NCBI GenBank assembly: GCA_036874045.1
Contig: CM072335.1
Span: 1,570,001 to 1,634,000, forward strand
Length of the DNA stretch: 64,000 bases
Reading direction: 5' to 3'
Source of the DNA: Cymodocea nodosa
Taxonomy: Eukaryota > Streptophyta > Magnoliopsida > Alismatales > Cymodoceaceae
This document shows positions 43,936 through 56,988 of the stretch, piece by piece (the first letter of the stretch is position 1; the number at the start of each line of letters is the position of its first letter). The notes under the pieces were generated by a model. It did no database searches, had not been told where the DNA came from, and was given only the letters and a program-made list of their open reading frames with translations. The translations under genes and the position numbers were made by a program.

Positions 43936-46900
43936 TCAATTGACTGCAACCTCTGACGACAAAATTTTGGACGAGACAGCTTTTTTATTCTCAACATTGA
44001 ACTGGGATCGTTCTAGCACCTGCACTGCCTCGTCTACCTTCGAAGCCAAAGCTTCGGGTGAATCTAAAAGGAGAAGCAGTTCAGCGTTATCCATTTCCAG
44101 CAGCATTCCAGTAATTTTTCCGGCAAGGTCGGCCTAATGTGTCACCGGAAGACATGATTAACATTAGCAAGATCATATTGTAGTGGCACTCCAAATGATA
44201 GAAAGATTACCTTGTGATGTTGGACAAGTGGAAACAACAGCTCTCCAAGTATTTGCTTCTGCTCCCGTGGAGTTGCAGCAGCAAGCATGTCGGTTCTATG
44301 CATGTTTGAAGCGGTAGTAGGGTTGATATTTGAAGCAGTAGTAGGGTTGATATTTGAAGCAGTGGTAGGGTTGATAGATCCGTTGCTCATATCTTGTGGT
44401 CGCCCATTAGGCATGTATTTTGTGTGCCCGGTTCGCTTCAGAAAGTACTTAAAAATCAGAACTTCCAAAATAAGAAGGTAATCACAGAGAACAAAAGAAG
44501 AAAACCATGTGTTCCAATGAAAACAGATACTATAGTTTTGCTAGCTCAGACAGAATCATGATCGTGACAAGTCCACGCATATGTTTTACCAAGTCAAACG
44601 AAAGGCCGCCTCTAGACAGTCACATGCATAGAAGAAAAAATGATCTTAACGAGTTCCTTTTAACAAGCATCTAAAACAGAGGCAAAGATAAGGTTGGAAA
44701 AAATAAGCAACAAATAGAGAGTGAAAGCTTACTTGCACGTGGCTGGTGCCTTTTGGTGCATTAACAAGGTTTGGTTGTAAGCGTGGTAAATATGGCATTA
44801 GATGGCTATTTTGTGGCGGAAAATGTCCATGGACTCGTCCCCTGTTCTGCCTGTGCGGCCTGGCAGTATTTGGGAACTGGAATAGTGTATGCATAATACA
44901 TTAGTAACAAGCAACGATCTGAAGGGTACTTACGCAACCAAATCCTAATCGAATCTGCCGGCTAACAAAGTTCTGGAATGATGAACAAATGATATGAAAA
45001 ATCTTACAGAAGGGAATGGCATAGGTGGATAAAGAGGTCTATTTGGTCGGATGAACCCATTCGGACGCCATTCAGGCCTCATCCCAAAAGGAGGATACAT
45101 GAGACCTTGCCGTGAAGGAAATTGCGGCAAAGCACAAGGAGGCGGAGTATAGTAAACAGGCAATCCAGGTGGAATAACAGCACTCATAGCTTCAGTATAT
45201 CCAGCCATAAGCTGTGAAAAGTAAATCTGTAACTGAGCTTGTCTGTCCTCCTTCCTTTGTGCAAAAGCAACGTATAATGGTTTTCCATGGAACATTTTTC
45301 CTGCAAAGCAAAAAGCATGCGTTTCTCTAGAATTTTCTGAAAAAGTAAGTAACCTGCAAAACAAATGGGATACCATGAAAAGCCTTAACAGCTTCATTTG
45401 CTTCTTGGTGGGCGCTGAAGCATACAAACCCAAAGCCTTTACTGGTCCCCTTTTCGTTTCGCATAATGACGGCCGAAGTGATGTTTCCATATTCACTAAA
45501 ATATTTTCGAAGGTCATCATCGTTAACACTGTCTTCGATGTTCTTCACGTACAGATTACAAGCCTAGAGTGAATAGAGAAGAAAGGTTAGTAGCGAAGAA
45601 GATCAAATTGGAATGAGGTACAATTATACGAATAACTGTAAGACTTGCCATGTTCTTCCTAATACGTTCATTCCTCCTTTCCTCGTATAACTGTCGCAAA
45701 AGTTGTTGACGCTCTGCTTTTTTCTGAGCCCTAGCAACGTATAAGGTTTTAGATCCTGATGATACAAGTAGCATGATTTCAGACAAGGTTCCAGACATAC
45801 AAGACATCTTCCTTTGGTTGGAACAGGTAGTTTCACTCTTACCGAGTTGCGCACCATTCATATTTTCCAAAGCTCGTCTAGCATCATCTGGATTCTCAAA
45901 GTTCACAAATGCAAATCCTTTGGAGTTGTCGTTAGCATCTTTGGCAATTGCCAGATTGGTAATCTTACCAAACTCAGAGAACTTCAATCGAAGAAGTTCT
46001 TCTGTGATATCATGATCAAGGTTCTTCATGTACAAATTAGTATAATTATTTTCTGAATTGGGTGGAACACGTTCACTCCTTTTGATGAAATGACTAACAA
46101 ATCTGCACAAAAATAGTATATGAAATAGTACCAGTAAATCTAGAATTCCGTAGGAAGAGAAACATAACAAAGAGATCTGCATGACATTTAAAATGTTAAA
46201 TAAACAATGGTTAGGAGAGAAGAAAAATACAGAGAATTAGAGAAGCACTGCTGAGTTTTTTTGTGCGTGGAATTACTAATCAAAACAGAAAGAAAATATC
46301 ACCTACATTTGCTTCCCTCCAATATCGAAGCCATTGAGTTTTTTCAAGGCCATGTTTGCAGATTCCTGAGTTTCAAACTGAACAAATCCATAGCCCTTGC
46401 TTTTACCATCAACAGAAGTGGATATCTTACAAGACGAAATAGTTCCATGTTCTGAAAAAATTTCTTGCAGCTTAAATTCATCGACAGAGTCAGCCAAATT
46501 CTGTAAGGAATAAAATGATGTGTGAACATCTAAACCAGAGCAAAACAAAATGGTAAATAAAATAATTTAAGCTATTTCCAAAAAATCATAATTGGAAAAT
46601 AGGCCTAATTTTAAATTGCCATATATTATTTTGCACACCTTCACGAACAAATTTCCCACCCCACTCTTTCTTGCATCTGAGTCACGAGAGGAGGACATCA
46701 TGATTCTGACTGGTTTACCATTTAATAGGGTACGATTCAACTTCTCAATTACCCGAAGCGCTGTACAAGGAAAGAATAAATATATTAACAGAAAAGCATT
46801 GAATCATAATCAGCGAAACATTCAAATGAAAAAGAAACATGCAACTGAGCATGGAGATATGCAGAGTGCAGCATTTTCTTCTGAAAAAAAGGGTATCGGT

Positions 46901-47424
46901 GAACAAAGAAACAAAAGTTATTGAGATTCCAGAAATCGTCTTCTCCTTTCTTAGTTCCAATCAGCTAAAGCACAAGAAAGGACATATATCCTCCCCCTTA
47001 TCATCGCCGATCCGGTAACGGCGCACATGAACATCGGTATGCAATAACAAAAACACAAAGACGAAAACCGTATCAAATCGAAACAGAAAGCGAACGAATA
47101 AAAATAAAACATTCTGATCACTTTCCCATAAATCCGAAAACAACAATCAACGAAGAAACCACATAAAATCCAAATAAAAACAAAAAAAAAGAAAAAAGAA
47201 ATCATCCTACCTTTCTCTGTGGTCTCGTAGTTGACGTATCCATAGCCGAGTGACCTCCCATTCACGGCATCCCTACAGATGCGGACGGATTCGGGCCTCT
47301 CCGCCTGGGAGAAGAAGTCTATCAGGGTCCTTTCGCCAACGTCCTCATGTAGATCACCCACGTACAACGCCACCGACGGCACTACTGGCTCCGCCGCCGA
47401 TTCTGCCAGTGCCGGTGCCTCCAT
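43936..47424 (-). CDS. Polyadenylate-binding protein (four RRMs plus MLLE)
   Basis: Cytoplasmic poly(A)-tail-binding protein acting in translation and mRNA stability. Ten exons inferred: 47211-47424, 46639-46760, 46307-46500, 45843-46102, 45649-45755, 45374-45563, 45008-45300, 44733-44876, 44211-44447, 43936-44133. Total 1959 nt, 652 residues, phase continuous. RRM1 ~18-95 ([16 protein letters not shown]). RRM2 ~109-185 ([16 protein letters not shown]). RRM3 ~199-276 ([16 protein letters not shown]). RRM4 ~302-378 ([16 protein letters not shown]). A proline-rich linker is followed by the C-terminal MLLE/PABC domain ~565-645, with [21 protein letters not shown], which binds PAM2-motif proteins. 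The intron after 45649 uses a GC donor. A 24-bp in-frame repeat lies in the linker. The sequence is more diverged than the main plant PABPs and nearest in style to the PAB6/PAB7 type. The subclass is uncertain. Confidence 0.92.
44305..44376 (-). repeat. In-frame 24-bp minisatellite in the PABP linker
   Basis: About three copies of a 24-bp unit encode consecutive INPTTASN octapeptides between the RRM block and the MLLE domain. Units at 44321-44344 and 44345-44368 are almost identical. Confidence 0.9.
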
Positions 47425-49649
47425 TTTCCGATCTGGATGTGATGACTAGGTTTGGAGAAGGAGGTGGATCAGGAGGAGGAGAGGAGAAGGAGAGGCAGAA
47501 GCGGAGCGATGGATTGGCTGGGGTCAATTTTGTTACGACTGGAACGGGGAGGGAGGGGGGGAGGGGGGGGGCTTTTGCATGGGGCGCGGGAGATCTGTTG
47601 CGTGAGTTTGTGGGGCCCACTTTTTCGTGTTTTCCGTTTTTTTTTTTTTTAAAAATTGTTTTCTCTCCTTTTCGAATTGCAGCTATTTTCTTGTTCGATT
47701 TGTTGACTGCTGTTCTTTTTTAATATTAAAATTTGAATTTGTTTAATATTTTAACGTTCGTGATGGACAAATAACACTTTTTAAAAAAAATTTATTTTTA
47801 ACTCTCCTGTTCTTTTCCGTTTTCAATATTTTTCTAAGTTTATTCCCAAATAATTATTTATTATATTTAAATCATCCAAATCAAATACCGAGTCCATCCT
47901 CTCTTTTTCCCCTCGTAATAGTATATAGATGTTATTTTTATATTCGGAAGGTACGCACACTCGATTCAATTTTTATCACTTAAAATGAACATCTTGGATG
48001 GATGCGGCATATTTTGTAAAAAAATCAGTGAATTTATGTATAGTGATTCTGCGTGCTCATAACTGTACGTGATAATTGAATTTTCAGCAAATTATTATAA
48101 GCCTGTTACGTAGATTATGAGATTCTGTTCTTATAATTCATTCGATATAATTTCATTTAAACTTGATTCTTCGTAAATATAAATAACACCTTCAAACCAT
48201 GGGTAAGGACAACTCCCTCGTATAGATTAACGATAACAGTAATCAATCTTATATATTTGATTTGTATAACTTTTCAAACATTAGATTAGAAAAATGTCCC
48301 ATCTCTATGTTTTCTTTTTCTTCACTGCATCTAATGAAAATTTTAAAAAGAACCATTCAAAGTGAATTATCAACCTTCATGTTTGTAAGGTATAGAAAGA
48401 GATATATTTGTTCCTCTCCTATTTTCTTATCCAGCCATCACTCTCTTCTCTTTCCTCTACTCTCTATTTTTTTTTTAAAAATAATTGTAAGAGAGTGGTG
48501 TTATCCAAATTTTAACTTTGATAAGGAATAAGAAACCATACGATCTTAATCAACTCTACAATTAGTTTCCCCCCTGTTCCTATTGTTGTTGCCTCTTCAT
48601 GTACCTTGAGCGAGGATAATCTCTTCCTTGAAACCTAAAGTGGGGAAAAATGATTTGTGGATTTTTATCCTTCATTGATTTTTCATAATATAGAGTCAAG
48701 AAGGTGCATTACCCAAGAAATGCACAAAAATAAGATTAGGGACGGATATTCGTTTTTCTTTCTTATAAAGTCTATAAAGAAAATGTATTTCAGGTTTGAA
48801 TTTAATATGAAAAAGTCAATCACAGATCCATTCTTGTCGATTCAAATTATGGACCAATTCCATGGTAAATTAGAGTGGAAACCACATGCGATGAACCACA
48901 ACTTGAACAAGTCAAAATCTTTTAAATTAAAATGACATCTACGTACTTTTATGGTGTTTGGTTTAAATCACTTTGCCATTTTCCTTGTTAGCAAAGTAAT
49001 GTTTTTCTTTTCTTCACTGACATTATTTATCCAACACCCGTTTGTATGTATTTTTTTAAATTACAACCCTCCCGGCATAAGTTTTTTTTCTTTCTTTTGA
49101 CAAATGGGTGATTCAATTATTAATAGACAAAAGAAAGTTTTGCCACATGCATTTGAAAGTAAAGCTTGGATCACAGACAGTATATCATACAAGTGACATA
49201 TATTAAAAAAATAATTTATAGCATATTTAGGTATAGAATGCATAGAAGTTTAGAGTATTTGTAACCTGATATCTGAGGGTAGGATAAACATTACCACCTA
49301 ACAGGATATGTGACTTTCCAAAATTTATTATCAAACTAGATGGTTGGGAAAAGCTTGTAAGAATTTAATAAGCAACAGAAGTTTCATGAACTGTTGCCAT
49401 ACCAAATACAAAAACATCAACTGCATAATAACCAGGGGCCTGGAATGGGTGAGAAAGAGAAGCCGACGGAGATGGCAAAAGGATTAGTGGTTTACATAGC
49501 AAAGGGTTGGGTTGAATATTTTATTGATTTGTTGGGCTCCATTAGAGACTACGGTCTGTTGGGTTGGCAGTGAGCTGCCTTGAAAAATTCGGTAGATAAT
49601 TAAGGATTAGAAGGAGATCAATAGTGGATAATGATCCTTCAGTATCATT
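47425..49649. other. Intergenic region upstream of the PABP gene
   Basis: The first ~230 bp (GC-rich, 47425-47650) is the probable PABP promoter and 5'UTR. The remainder is AT-rich, and I see no gene in it. Confidence 0.55.
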
Positions 49650-50240
49650 AGTTTAAAAAAATGATGGGGGTGATGAGGAAGGTTCCAGCTGAATTGAAGG
49701 GAGTGCATGCATTTGACGGGACGGAGGATCCTCGCCGACTGGTAGGTCTCCGGTTGTCGGCCTAACGTCTCCGACGATCACTCCACGGTCGAAGACTCGT
49801 TGGAACAGGAGAAAGTTAGAGAAACCCAAGAGACAGTTTAATAGGTGAAGTTGCAAAAACAATCTTTTTTTCAGAGGTTGGAGGAGCTCCAATCGAGTCT
49901 GACCAGTGATGTTTGAAGATTTGTTCAGAGAGAGAGAGAGCATACCGGAGGCCATTGTCGTCGATCTGTAGGAGACATTCTTCAACAAATCTGTTGGGGT
50001 AGTTCGCCGGGCAAAGCGTTGCATCCACGTTCATCTGACGCCAGGTGTGAGGAAGAGGGGAGGATGGGTTCGTTTCGGAAGTATACCGAGGGAAAGGAGG
50101 ACGGTGTTGGCACACGAGAGGGGCGAGAGCGGCGGCGGAGGAGTTGCAGGGGAGGAAGCTTGGGATTTAAACGCGGAAAGGGGATGGAAACGCGGGAGAG
50201 AAGAGGGAAGCCGTGGTTAGGGCGCATTTTTGCTTTTGTT
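49650..50240 (-). other. GC-rich unassigned segment with exon-like open frames
   Basis: On the minus strand an 81-codon frame starts at 50227 (MRPNHGFPLLSRVSIPFPRL, basic and Ser/Pro-rich, like a transit peptide). An overlapping frame contains NVDATLCPANYPNRFVEECL then LQIDDNGLR and ends at a good donor (CTCCG|GTATGC, ~49948). No downstream exons or known domain found. It could be a 5' exon of an unrecognised gene, a gene fragment or chance. A strand-opposite frame is also open, as expected from composition. Confidence 0.25.
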
Positions 50241-50775
50241 TATTAAATTAAAATCTGTCAATAATACAAATTATATTTTTAAAAATTATCTATTTTTTTA
50301 AAGTGTAATATTCACAATTAATAAATTTTAAACTATAAGACAAGAATCTATAACATTTTTATTTGTAAATATCTACTGCAACATTGGTACTTCATTTTTT
50401 TTATTTAACATCATATCAAATGCCAACGCAAATCCTCATCTTCGTTTAGAAAGTGCAAAGAAATCATAAACAAACACATACATTTCGTAAAAGAGAGTCC
50501 TCAAAGTATATGAAATCATAGAATTTATTTCCTGTGGTTCAATTTCAGGGCCTTCACTCATGGTACAGGCAGGCTCTCTGGTATACCCTAAACAAGTTAG
50601 AAGAGAAGAAACACAACCTATGTTTTCTACACTACGCTATATTCTATACCATACCATACTATACTGGTGAATGACATGCCGATTACAAATTTACATCACA
50701 AATATATCTCACCAGTGGACACAAGCAGGTGAGCCTATAATTTCAGACGGACAAATAAAGAATGAGACAACATCT
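50241..50775. other. Probable 3' region of the aspartic protease gene
   Basis: AT-rich, no coding signal. Expected to hold the 3'UTR and terminator of the minus-strand protease. Confidence 0.5.
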
Positions 50776-50989
50776 TTATAGGTATGAGATGCAAGACAAA
50801 ATGGTATGCACAAGAAGAATCGAAAGGCCGAAATGTATCAGGTTAAGGTGAGAATTCTTTGGTGGGCTATTACTGCTGAATGCCCCTGCGTTGACAAATT
50901 CACTCTTTCCAGAAGATGATGATGAAACATTAACTGGTAAAGAACCTGAAAAAAGGGAGGTGGGTGTTCTACTATAAGTATTCTTCATT

Positions 50990-51022
<33 letters not shown>

Positions 51023-54000
51023 TCTGAAAGTGTGGCACTTTACTTACAATTATAATTGACCCAACCAACTCTCTGGCCGACGAGGTCGTAGACGAATATC
51101 TTATCCTTGAGAACAAGGTCTGCAAACCAAGAAATAACTGGAATTTAGTTTGTCCATAATCACCAGATATAATACTTATTGAATAGTTTTTTATTATTGG
51201 GTTGTTAAATTGTTGTGTTTGTTAGATGATTATGTATAGTTGTAAGGTATTTTGTTTGCACTCGGAATTTTATCTATAAAAACTTTATTGATGACGCTTT
51301 ATGAGCAGTCGATTAGTTTCTCAAATCTGCTCCACGTCAACAATCTAGTTTCATTCAGATGTCTGATTTCTACAATACTAACGTTGGTTATGGGCCATGA
51401 CAAATTATTCTTCCATGTTGCTGAATATGCGTTGCTTAAGAGCTACTTGATAATGGCAGAACAAAAGCAACAAGCTGTGGAATTAACAATTGCAAACCAT
51501 GTAGATGAAAATGCCTCAAGGCTCACAGACCTCCTAAAATGGTGATTCCTTGCCCTTCGTTCTTCTGCCATCCAATACACCAAATGCTAGCCCCATTCTG
51601 GCAAAACAATAAGAGTTTGCTCCCGTAAGGAATGCTGTTGTATAATGGCAAACTAAGAAAAGATGCAGAACAATGGAATCCTGCTGTGAATGCAAAAGCT
51701 ATACAAATACAAATAGGAAGGATAAGGAACACATACAACAGAACCCTGCCGCAGAAGATAGTCTTCTGGCCTCAATGACATGGATGCTTTTCCCTCAAAA
51801 TTTAGTGTGACAGGGGGGAACGCATCCTCAACACTGGGTTTGAAAAAAAAAATTACAGGTATTAGCATGCATGAATTTCCATTGAAAATAAACGCATATA
51901 AAAGGAATATTAGAATATTAAATGTTTCATAGTTTAAATTGGAAAATAATGATAATAATAATAACCTGTTGGATGTGATAAAGCATCGGGTTCCTTTGCT
52001 AATAAATCGATTCACTGAATCTGAAACAGCTCCATTAATCTGCAAACAATAAAGGAAGAGAATAACACAGAGAAAGTGACAACACCAGTTAGCATAGAAT
52101 ATAAACAAATATCACACTATCCTAAATAAAAATGCATATAAAAAACAACATCTTATGGCATAATCTCATTATGTGAGATAAACGAATCCAGAAATGCACG
52201 TAAAAATTGAAAATAAATAAAGAAATATCATCACGAAAATGATGCAGCTCATATCCTATGCTTAACACTAGAGAAAATAAAAGATGAGGTCAAGAACTGT
52301 GAAAACTTACGGCATTGACAAAAGGATCATATGCTTCCTCGGCAAGGTAAGCTAATGTAGTTCCTGAATCAACAATGGTTCCTCGGGTATTTGATGTAGA
52401 AAAAACAGATGAAGAGATAGGCACTGTTTTCCCATTAACAGCAATGCTTTCCATATTCAAATTGTAATGAGGCCTGAAGATTTTATAAGAGGCATATTTA
52501 GCAACATCTCCAACCACATGATGCAGTAAAATTGAGAATTCTATGGGAAAGATTCCAGCCTAGGACATTGCTAGTACAAGGTAACCAAAAAATACATCAT
52601 ATTAAATTCTGAAAAGTATATTTTCGTAGAAAGAAAGCACAAACTTGCAACAATGTCACAAACTTATCACATAACTAGCTCTTAAAACAGAGAAAATTTT
52701 AAAAAGGGGATTAAATAAAATTGTTGAAAAAATAGGATATAGATTTTTATTGATTTTTTCCCCCAGTAATCAAAGTTTTCCACTTGAAATTGAGTGGTTT
52801 TCTAGTTTTACAGTTGCTTAGATGAGAATTAATTTTATCTAATCGTAGTGAAACTAGAGTTAATAATTATGAACTTCGCCCTAATGAAGACAATGGTGCT
52901 GTGCTGACCCTACAACATAAAATATAACATGTTTGGTCAGCATAACTAGCTTGCTTAGACTTCCAGGAAAATTAAAGAACATTCATGTGCCAATTTGTGT
53001 CCTTTGAATGGCTGGCATCATTATTAAAAAAAACAAAACAGTTAGCCAGAAAAAACATGAGGAAATCACTCAGGCAATGAAGATATCAATCACAGCCAAC
53101 TGTTACGAAAGAAATATAAAAGTCATAAAGAGCATCTACCCTGTAATGCTTTGAACATAAAAACTTCATATGAAAAATGAAATGTATGGGAAAAATTGTC
53201 ATGAGAAATTACATGCATGATATTCAGCAATAAATACTCAAAAAAATAATGAGAACTTACCGGCCCTGAACAAGTGGAGTATAGGTAATGCCTGGTTCTA
53301 CAATCTCACCAAGAACCAATATCCCTCCACCATTACCCGTTCCTCGTAAACAATGAGAAAACACTTTGGGTGCCACCCCAATAGAAGACAGCTGGGAAAT
53401 GACGGACAACTCATGCTGCCCAAAACCAAAAATCCCATCAACTGCACGATCAGGCTTGGTTAAATCTCCAGACTGTGAGTTGCTGCATCTGTTTTGAAAA
53501 TAAGTAATATAGTGCACTTTTTAATACATGTACTAAGATATGAAAACAAAAGCTCATGACAGCCACTGACATGCCCAAAAATTGTCCAATTATTTACTTG
53601 TGATCATCACACGGCTATAGCTAGAATAAGAACATCTATAGCTTTGGCATACATTCTATTATAGGTATTATGGCTTCAAAGAATATAACTAAATAACAAC
53701 AACAATTCGAGTCATAATCTCAAAGTTGATCATGAAAATCATTTTATTTCATGCATTTCTATCTATAGTCAAATCTTCAGTTAAATTAAATAAATTTAAA
53801 TCTTTTTTTACAATTTCTAAGTAGTTTTAGATCTTCCTCTACTTTTTTTATTTTTTTATATTAATTAATTTTTCTTTTATAATTGATGCATTCTTTAACA
53901 TTCTAAAGATATAATCAAATCACCTAAGTCAATTTTCCCTTATCTTCAATTAGTATAACTCTTACTTTATTCCTAATAAAATTATTTTTTAACTTATTCC

Positions 54001-56988
54001 TTATAATATTATCATCCATCCATCAAAGTATACACATCTTAATAGCACTGACTTTTTACATATAATCATGTTTTACAACCCAACATTCTAAATCATAAAG
54101 TATGGCTAAGTGAATAGCAACAAGGCTATTCTGAGCCATAAAGAAGATAACTAGATGCTTATTAAAATGACTGCTTGAATTGCAACATGGTTTCATGAAA
54201 TGAAAATGGAAGAGCACATATGATCCATGGCAAGAAAGCAAAAATTTTAAGTAATTTGGCTCCAAGATTCACCTATGAACTAGTCATTGGGAGAGCATTT
54301 CTACCAAACCATAAGCTATAAAATACACCTCTTTAGCCTTCAATTAATACTTTAATTCTTAGTAACTATTTTAAGACTTCATTTAGGTTTTCTTGGAGAG
54401 ATTAAATTTTCCCTCTACTTAGCTCAATTTATGCATTTACTTATTCAATCAAAGAGATAACTTGTGAGAGATAAGCTTCAATTTTTTGTAAAAATGATAC
54501 GATTAAAATCAAACTCAACCCCTCTAACTATGAGGAGGATCTAGAAGTGGTAAAGTAAGCTTGACAAGATAAATTGTCAAAAGCTTTGTAAATGGTGAGG
54601 TTTTGACTCGCAATAAAATTGGTTTAGTGTAGACATTCAAATGAAAGACTTGAGAGTAAATGAAATCCAAATTGGATGAACTACAATAAATTTCTTATGC
54701 AATCTATAATTGTTTTTCATCTCTTTGGAATAGATTGATCCAACTTCAAACATTGCATATATATATTGGTAATTTTTGTGATTTGCTTAATTGTTCAAAA
54801 TTACCTTAAAATTTTCATAATGGAGCAACTTAATGTGGGACGGCCAGTTAGACTGGTTCTTACAAATACAGAGTGGCCCAACCCAATAGGCCACCATTAC
54901 ACCAACCAACCATATGGGCATTGAACTATCTCCCACGTGTCTATCAGCATAGAGCCAAGTGGCTAAGCAAGATTCGTTATCTCCAACTACCTCCACTCAT
55001 TACCATTGACTATAAATATACAATATGTGTAGTATTATGGTACACCTTTTTCCAACCTTAAACTTAATCTATCTTCATTCATTACACTCATCTAATTTAA
55101 CATTGGAGGGGACCTGATCAATTCCCATCCAATTGGTCTAGTTCACTGTTTTTTAGGTTGAGCACCCTAACAAGTTTGAACGCATCTAGCTAGCTAGTCC
55201 AATTCAATCCTAAAAAATAGCCTCTTGATTTATGAGGATAAGATTATGTATAATTAGACTCTTCTTAGACCTTACAATAGGGAGAGTCTTGTGTGTTGAA
55301 TTGCCCTTTTACTCTTCTTTCACACCTTAGAATATTGTAATTAATCATATGTAATTTCAAATATAGAAAATATCTAGTAATTAAATCCAGAGGCTTTCAT
55401 CATTTTATCATGTTACCATTGACATTTCCATTGATGTTCACATGTTTCCTATTGTTTACAAAACAATGTTCTACAAGAAATTGACATTGCCTAGGGCATC
55501 AAAACAAAGCTTATTGGGAATTTGAAGTCAAGGCCTTCATTTTGGCTAATTATTTCACTTATTTGTTTGTTCTATTTGTTTCTCTTATCTCATGGACTCT
55601 TACAAGGGTTGCAACAAAATTCCAATATTTGCAAAGTGCAAGTTACCATAGAGATGGGATCAAACACGTGTTCTTAAGGAATGATATAGGAAGCAAAAGT
55701 ATTACAGCTATACAAAGATTAAAGAGCCCAACAAACATGAATAAAGCAATCATTTAATTACATTAGCTACCAAAGTTAATTGCATGTATTTCTAGAGTCC
55801 AAAAATATGAATTGCTTATTAGAATGCCATTGTACGAAATCAAAGATTAGAGAAAAAACTAGGAAATACTTTTTCTATAAATCAACTACTATCTCACTTA
55901 CCCAAACATTACTTTAGCAGATGAGTTTAATAACATTCCATCTCCGACTACCGTGTCAAAGTGCAGGAAATCAGAAAGATAATATCCTGATGTTCCACTG
56001 CCATCCCCATATTTGAATTGGTAGGTGCACCGTGAATTCTTGTTTGAAGCAGTACAAGTTGCATCCGATGTTTGGATACCATAGCTGCACCGTTGGTCTG
56101 AGCAAGATATCACTGATGCAGATGAAGAACTTTGAGCATCGAAGAACTCAAGTTTTATCTGTAAAGAAAAAGGGAGATAGCAATCAAACAAATGGCATCA
56201 CAATTAGAAAACTCTCCCACTTGCAAAATTCCTGGAATAGCTTATGAGCTAGCCTGCTACATGATGGTCAAAACAGGTGAATACTAGCCAAAGTTAAATA
56301 TAAGCAAAGAGAATGCAAGAATTACATTGAGACCACTGGTTGTAGGACAGCCAACGCAGGAGCTGCAAGAAACCCAGAGGACATCGCTTCCTGTGTCGAT
56401 TTGGACATAGAATTCCTTCGAAGGGTTACCCAATCTCACGCGGGTGAAGTACAAGCTAAGGAAAACGAAGCCCATCAGCAGAGATTACCAAAATAGGCAT
56501 CAAAACAAGGACCGATGGTGAAGGCATCTAAATTTCAGAAAGCATCAGTACGAAGAATAGTAAAGAAAACTATTGAGAAATCCAAACGAATTTGATACCA
56601 AACCATCATAATAGCCGATTCTTACAGGAATTGTTTGTTACACGCAATACATGGGACCAAACCAATGTTGATCATACCATCATCGATTCAATCAAAGCTT
56701 CTAAAAGAAAGGTTTCTTGAAGAGGAATGCTCACCCGACAGTGAATGGATTCGCCGACCCATCGACGGGGAAATCGACGACACCGGGGCCCCCAGGAGAT
56801 GTAGGCGAGGAGACCTTGACCTCCGCCAAACTTCTACGTTGGAGCAGTCGCCCATGGCGCAATCTGTCCCTGGACTTGAGGGCGTTAAGCTCGCCGCCCA
56901 TGGGCAAACCCCTCTCAAGTGTCATCATCGTCGGGAACCCGAAGCAGGAATCCACCATCACCAGGAGGAGCACCGCCGTCGCTGCCAT
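50776..56988 (-). CDS. Aspartic protease, A1 family (aspartic proteinase-like protein 2 type), probably GPI-anchored
   Basis: Pepsin-fold endopeptidase of the secretory pathway or cell surface. Ten exons inferred: 56735-56988, 56326-56455, 55902-56158, 53261-53488, 52311-52473, 51966-52039, 51737-51833, 51531-51597, 51048-51119, 50776-50945. Total 1512 nt, 503 residues, phase continuous. Start chosen at [19 protein letters not shown], a signal peptide. A propeptide-like region (~25-80) follows. The catalytic Asp residues are D105 in [15 protein letters not shown] and D325 in [12 protein letters not shown], so both sites are intact. A plant-type Cys-rich insert follows the first site ([14 protein letters not shown]). 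Conserved [19 protein letters not shown] lies at ~235. The C-terminus has [20 protein letters not shown], then a hydrophobic tail ([21 protein letters not shown]), as in GPI-anchored members. The 2.4-kb intron 53489-55901 contains an LTR-like segment. Confidence 0.93.
50994..51022. repeat. (GA)n microsatellite
   Basis: About fourteen GA units in the last intron of the aspartic protease gene, 25 bp from the donor of exon 9. Confidence 0.9.
54835..55190 (+). repeat. LTR-like retroelement fragment in the protease intron
   Basis: A segment beginning TGTGGGACGGCCAG contains CCACGTGTC, a TATA box TATAAATA (55011), then CATCTAATTTAACATTGGAG. That word order (CACGTG, TATA, taa-cattggaggg leader) is typical of plant LTR promoters. 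No second copy or internal region is in the window, so it would be a solo or truncated LTR. Boundaries are approximate. Confidence 0.4.

Noticed and set aside
46296..46306. In-frame stop (ATG TAG) after the RRM2 exon of PABP
   Set aside because: The stop lies in the intron. The donor GTAGGT is two bases earlier, and the next exon restores frame with IFVSHFIK.
47250..47723. 157-codon plus-strand frame opposite the PABP first exon
   Set aside because: It is a composition shadow of the RRM1-coding exon and GC-rich 5'UTR, with no domain.
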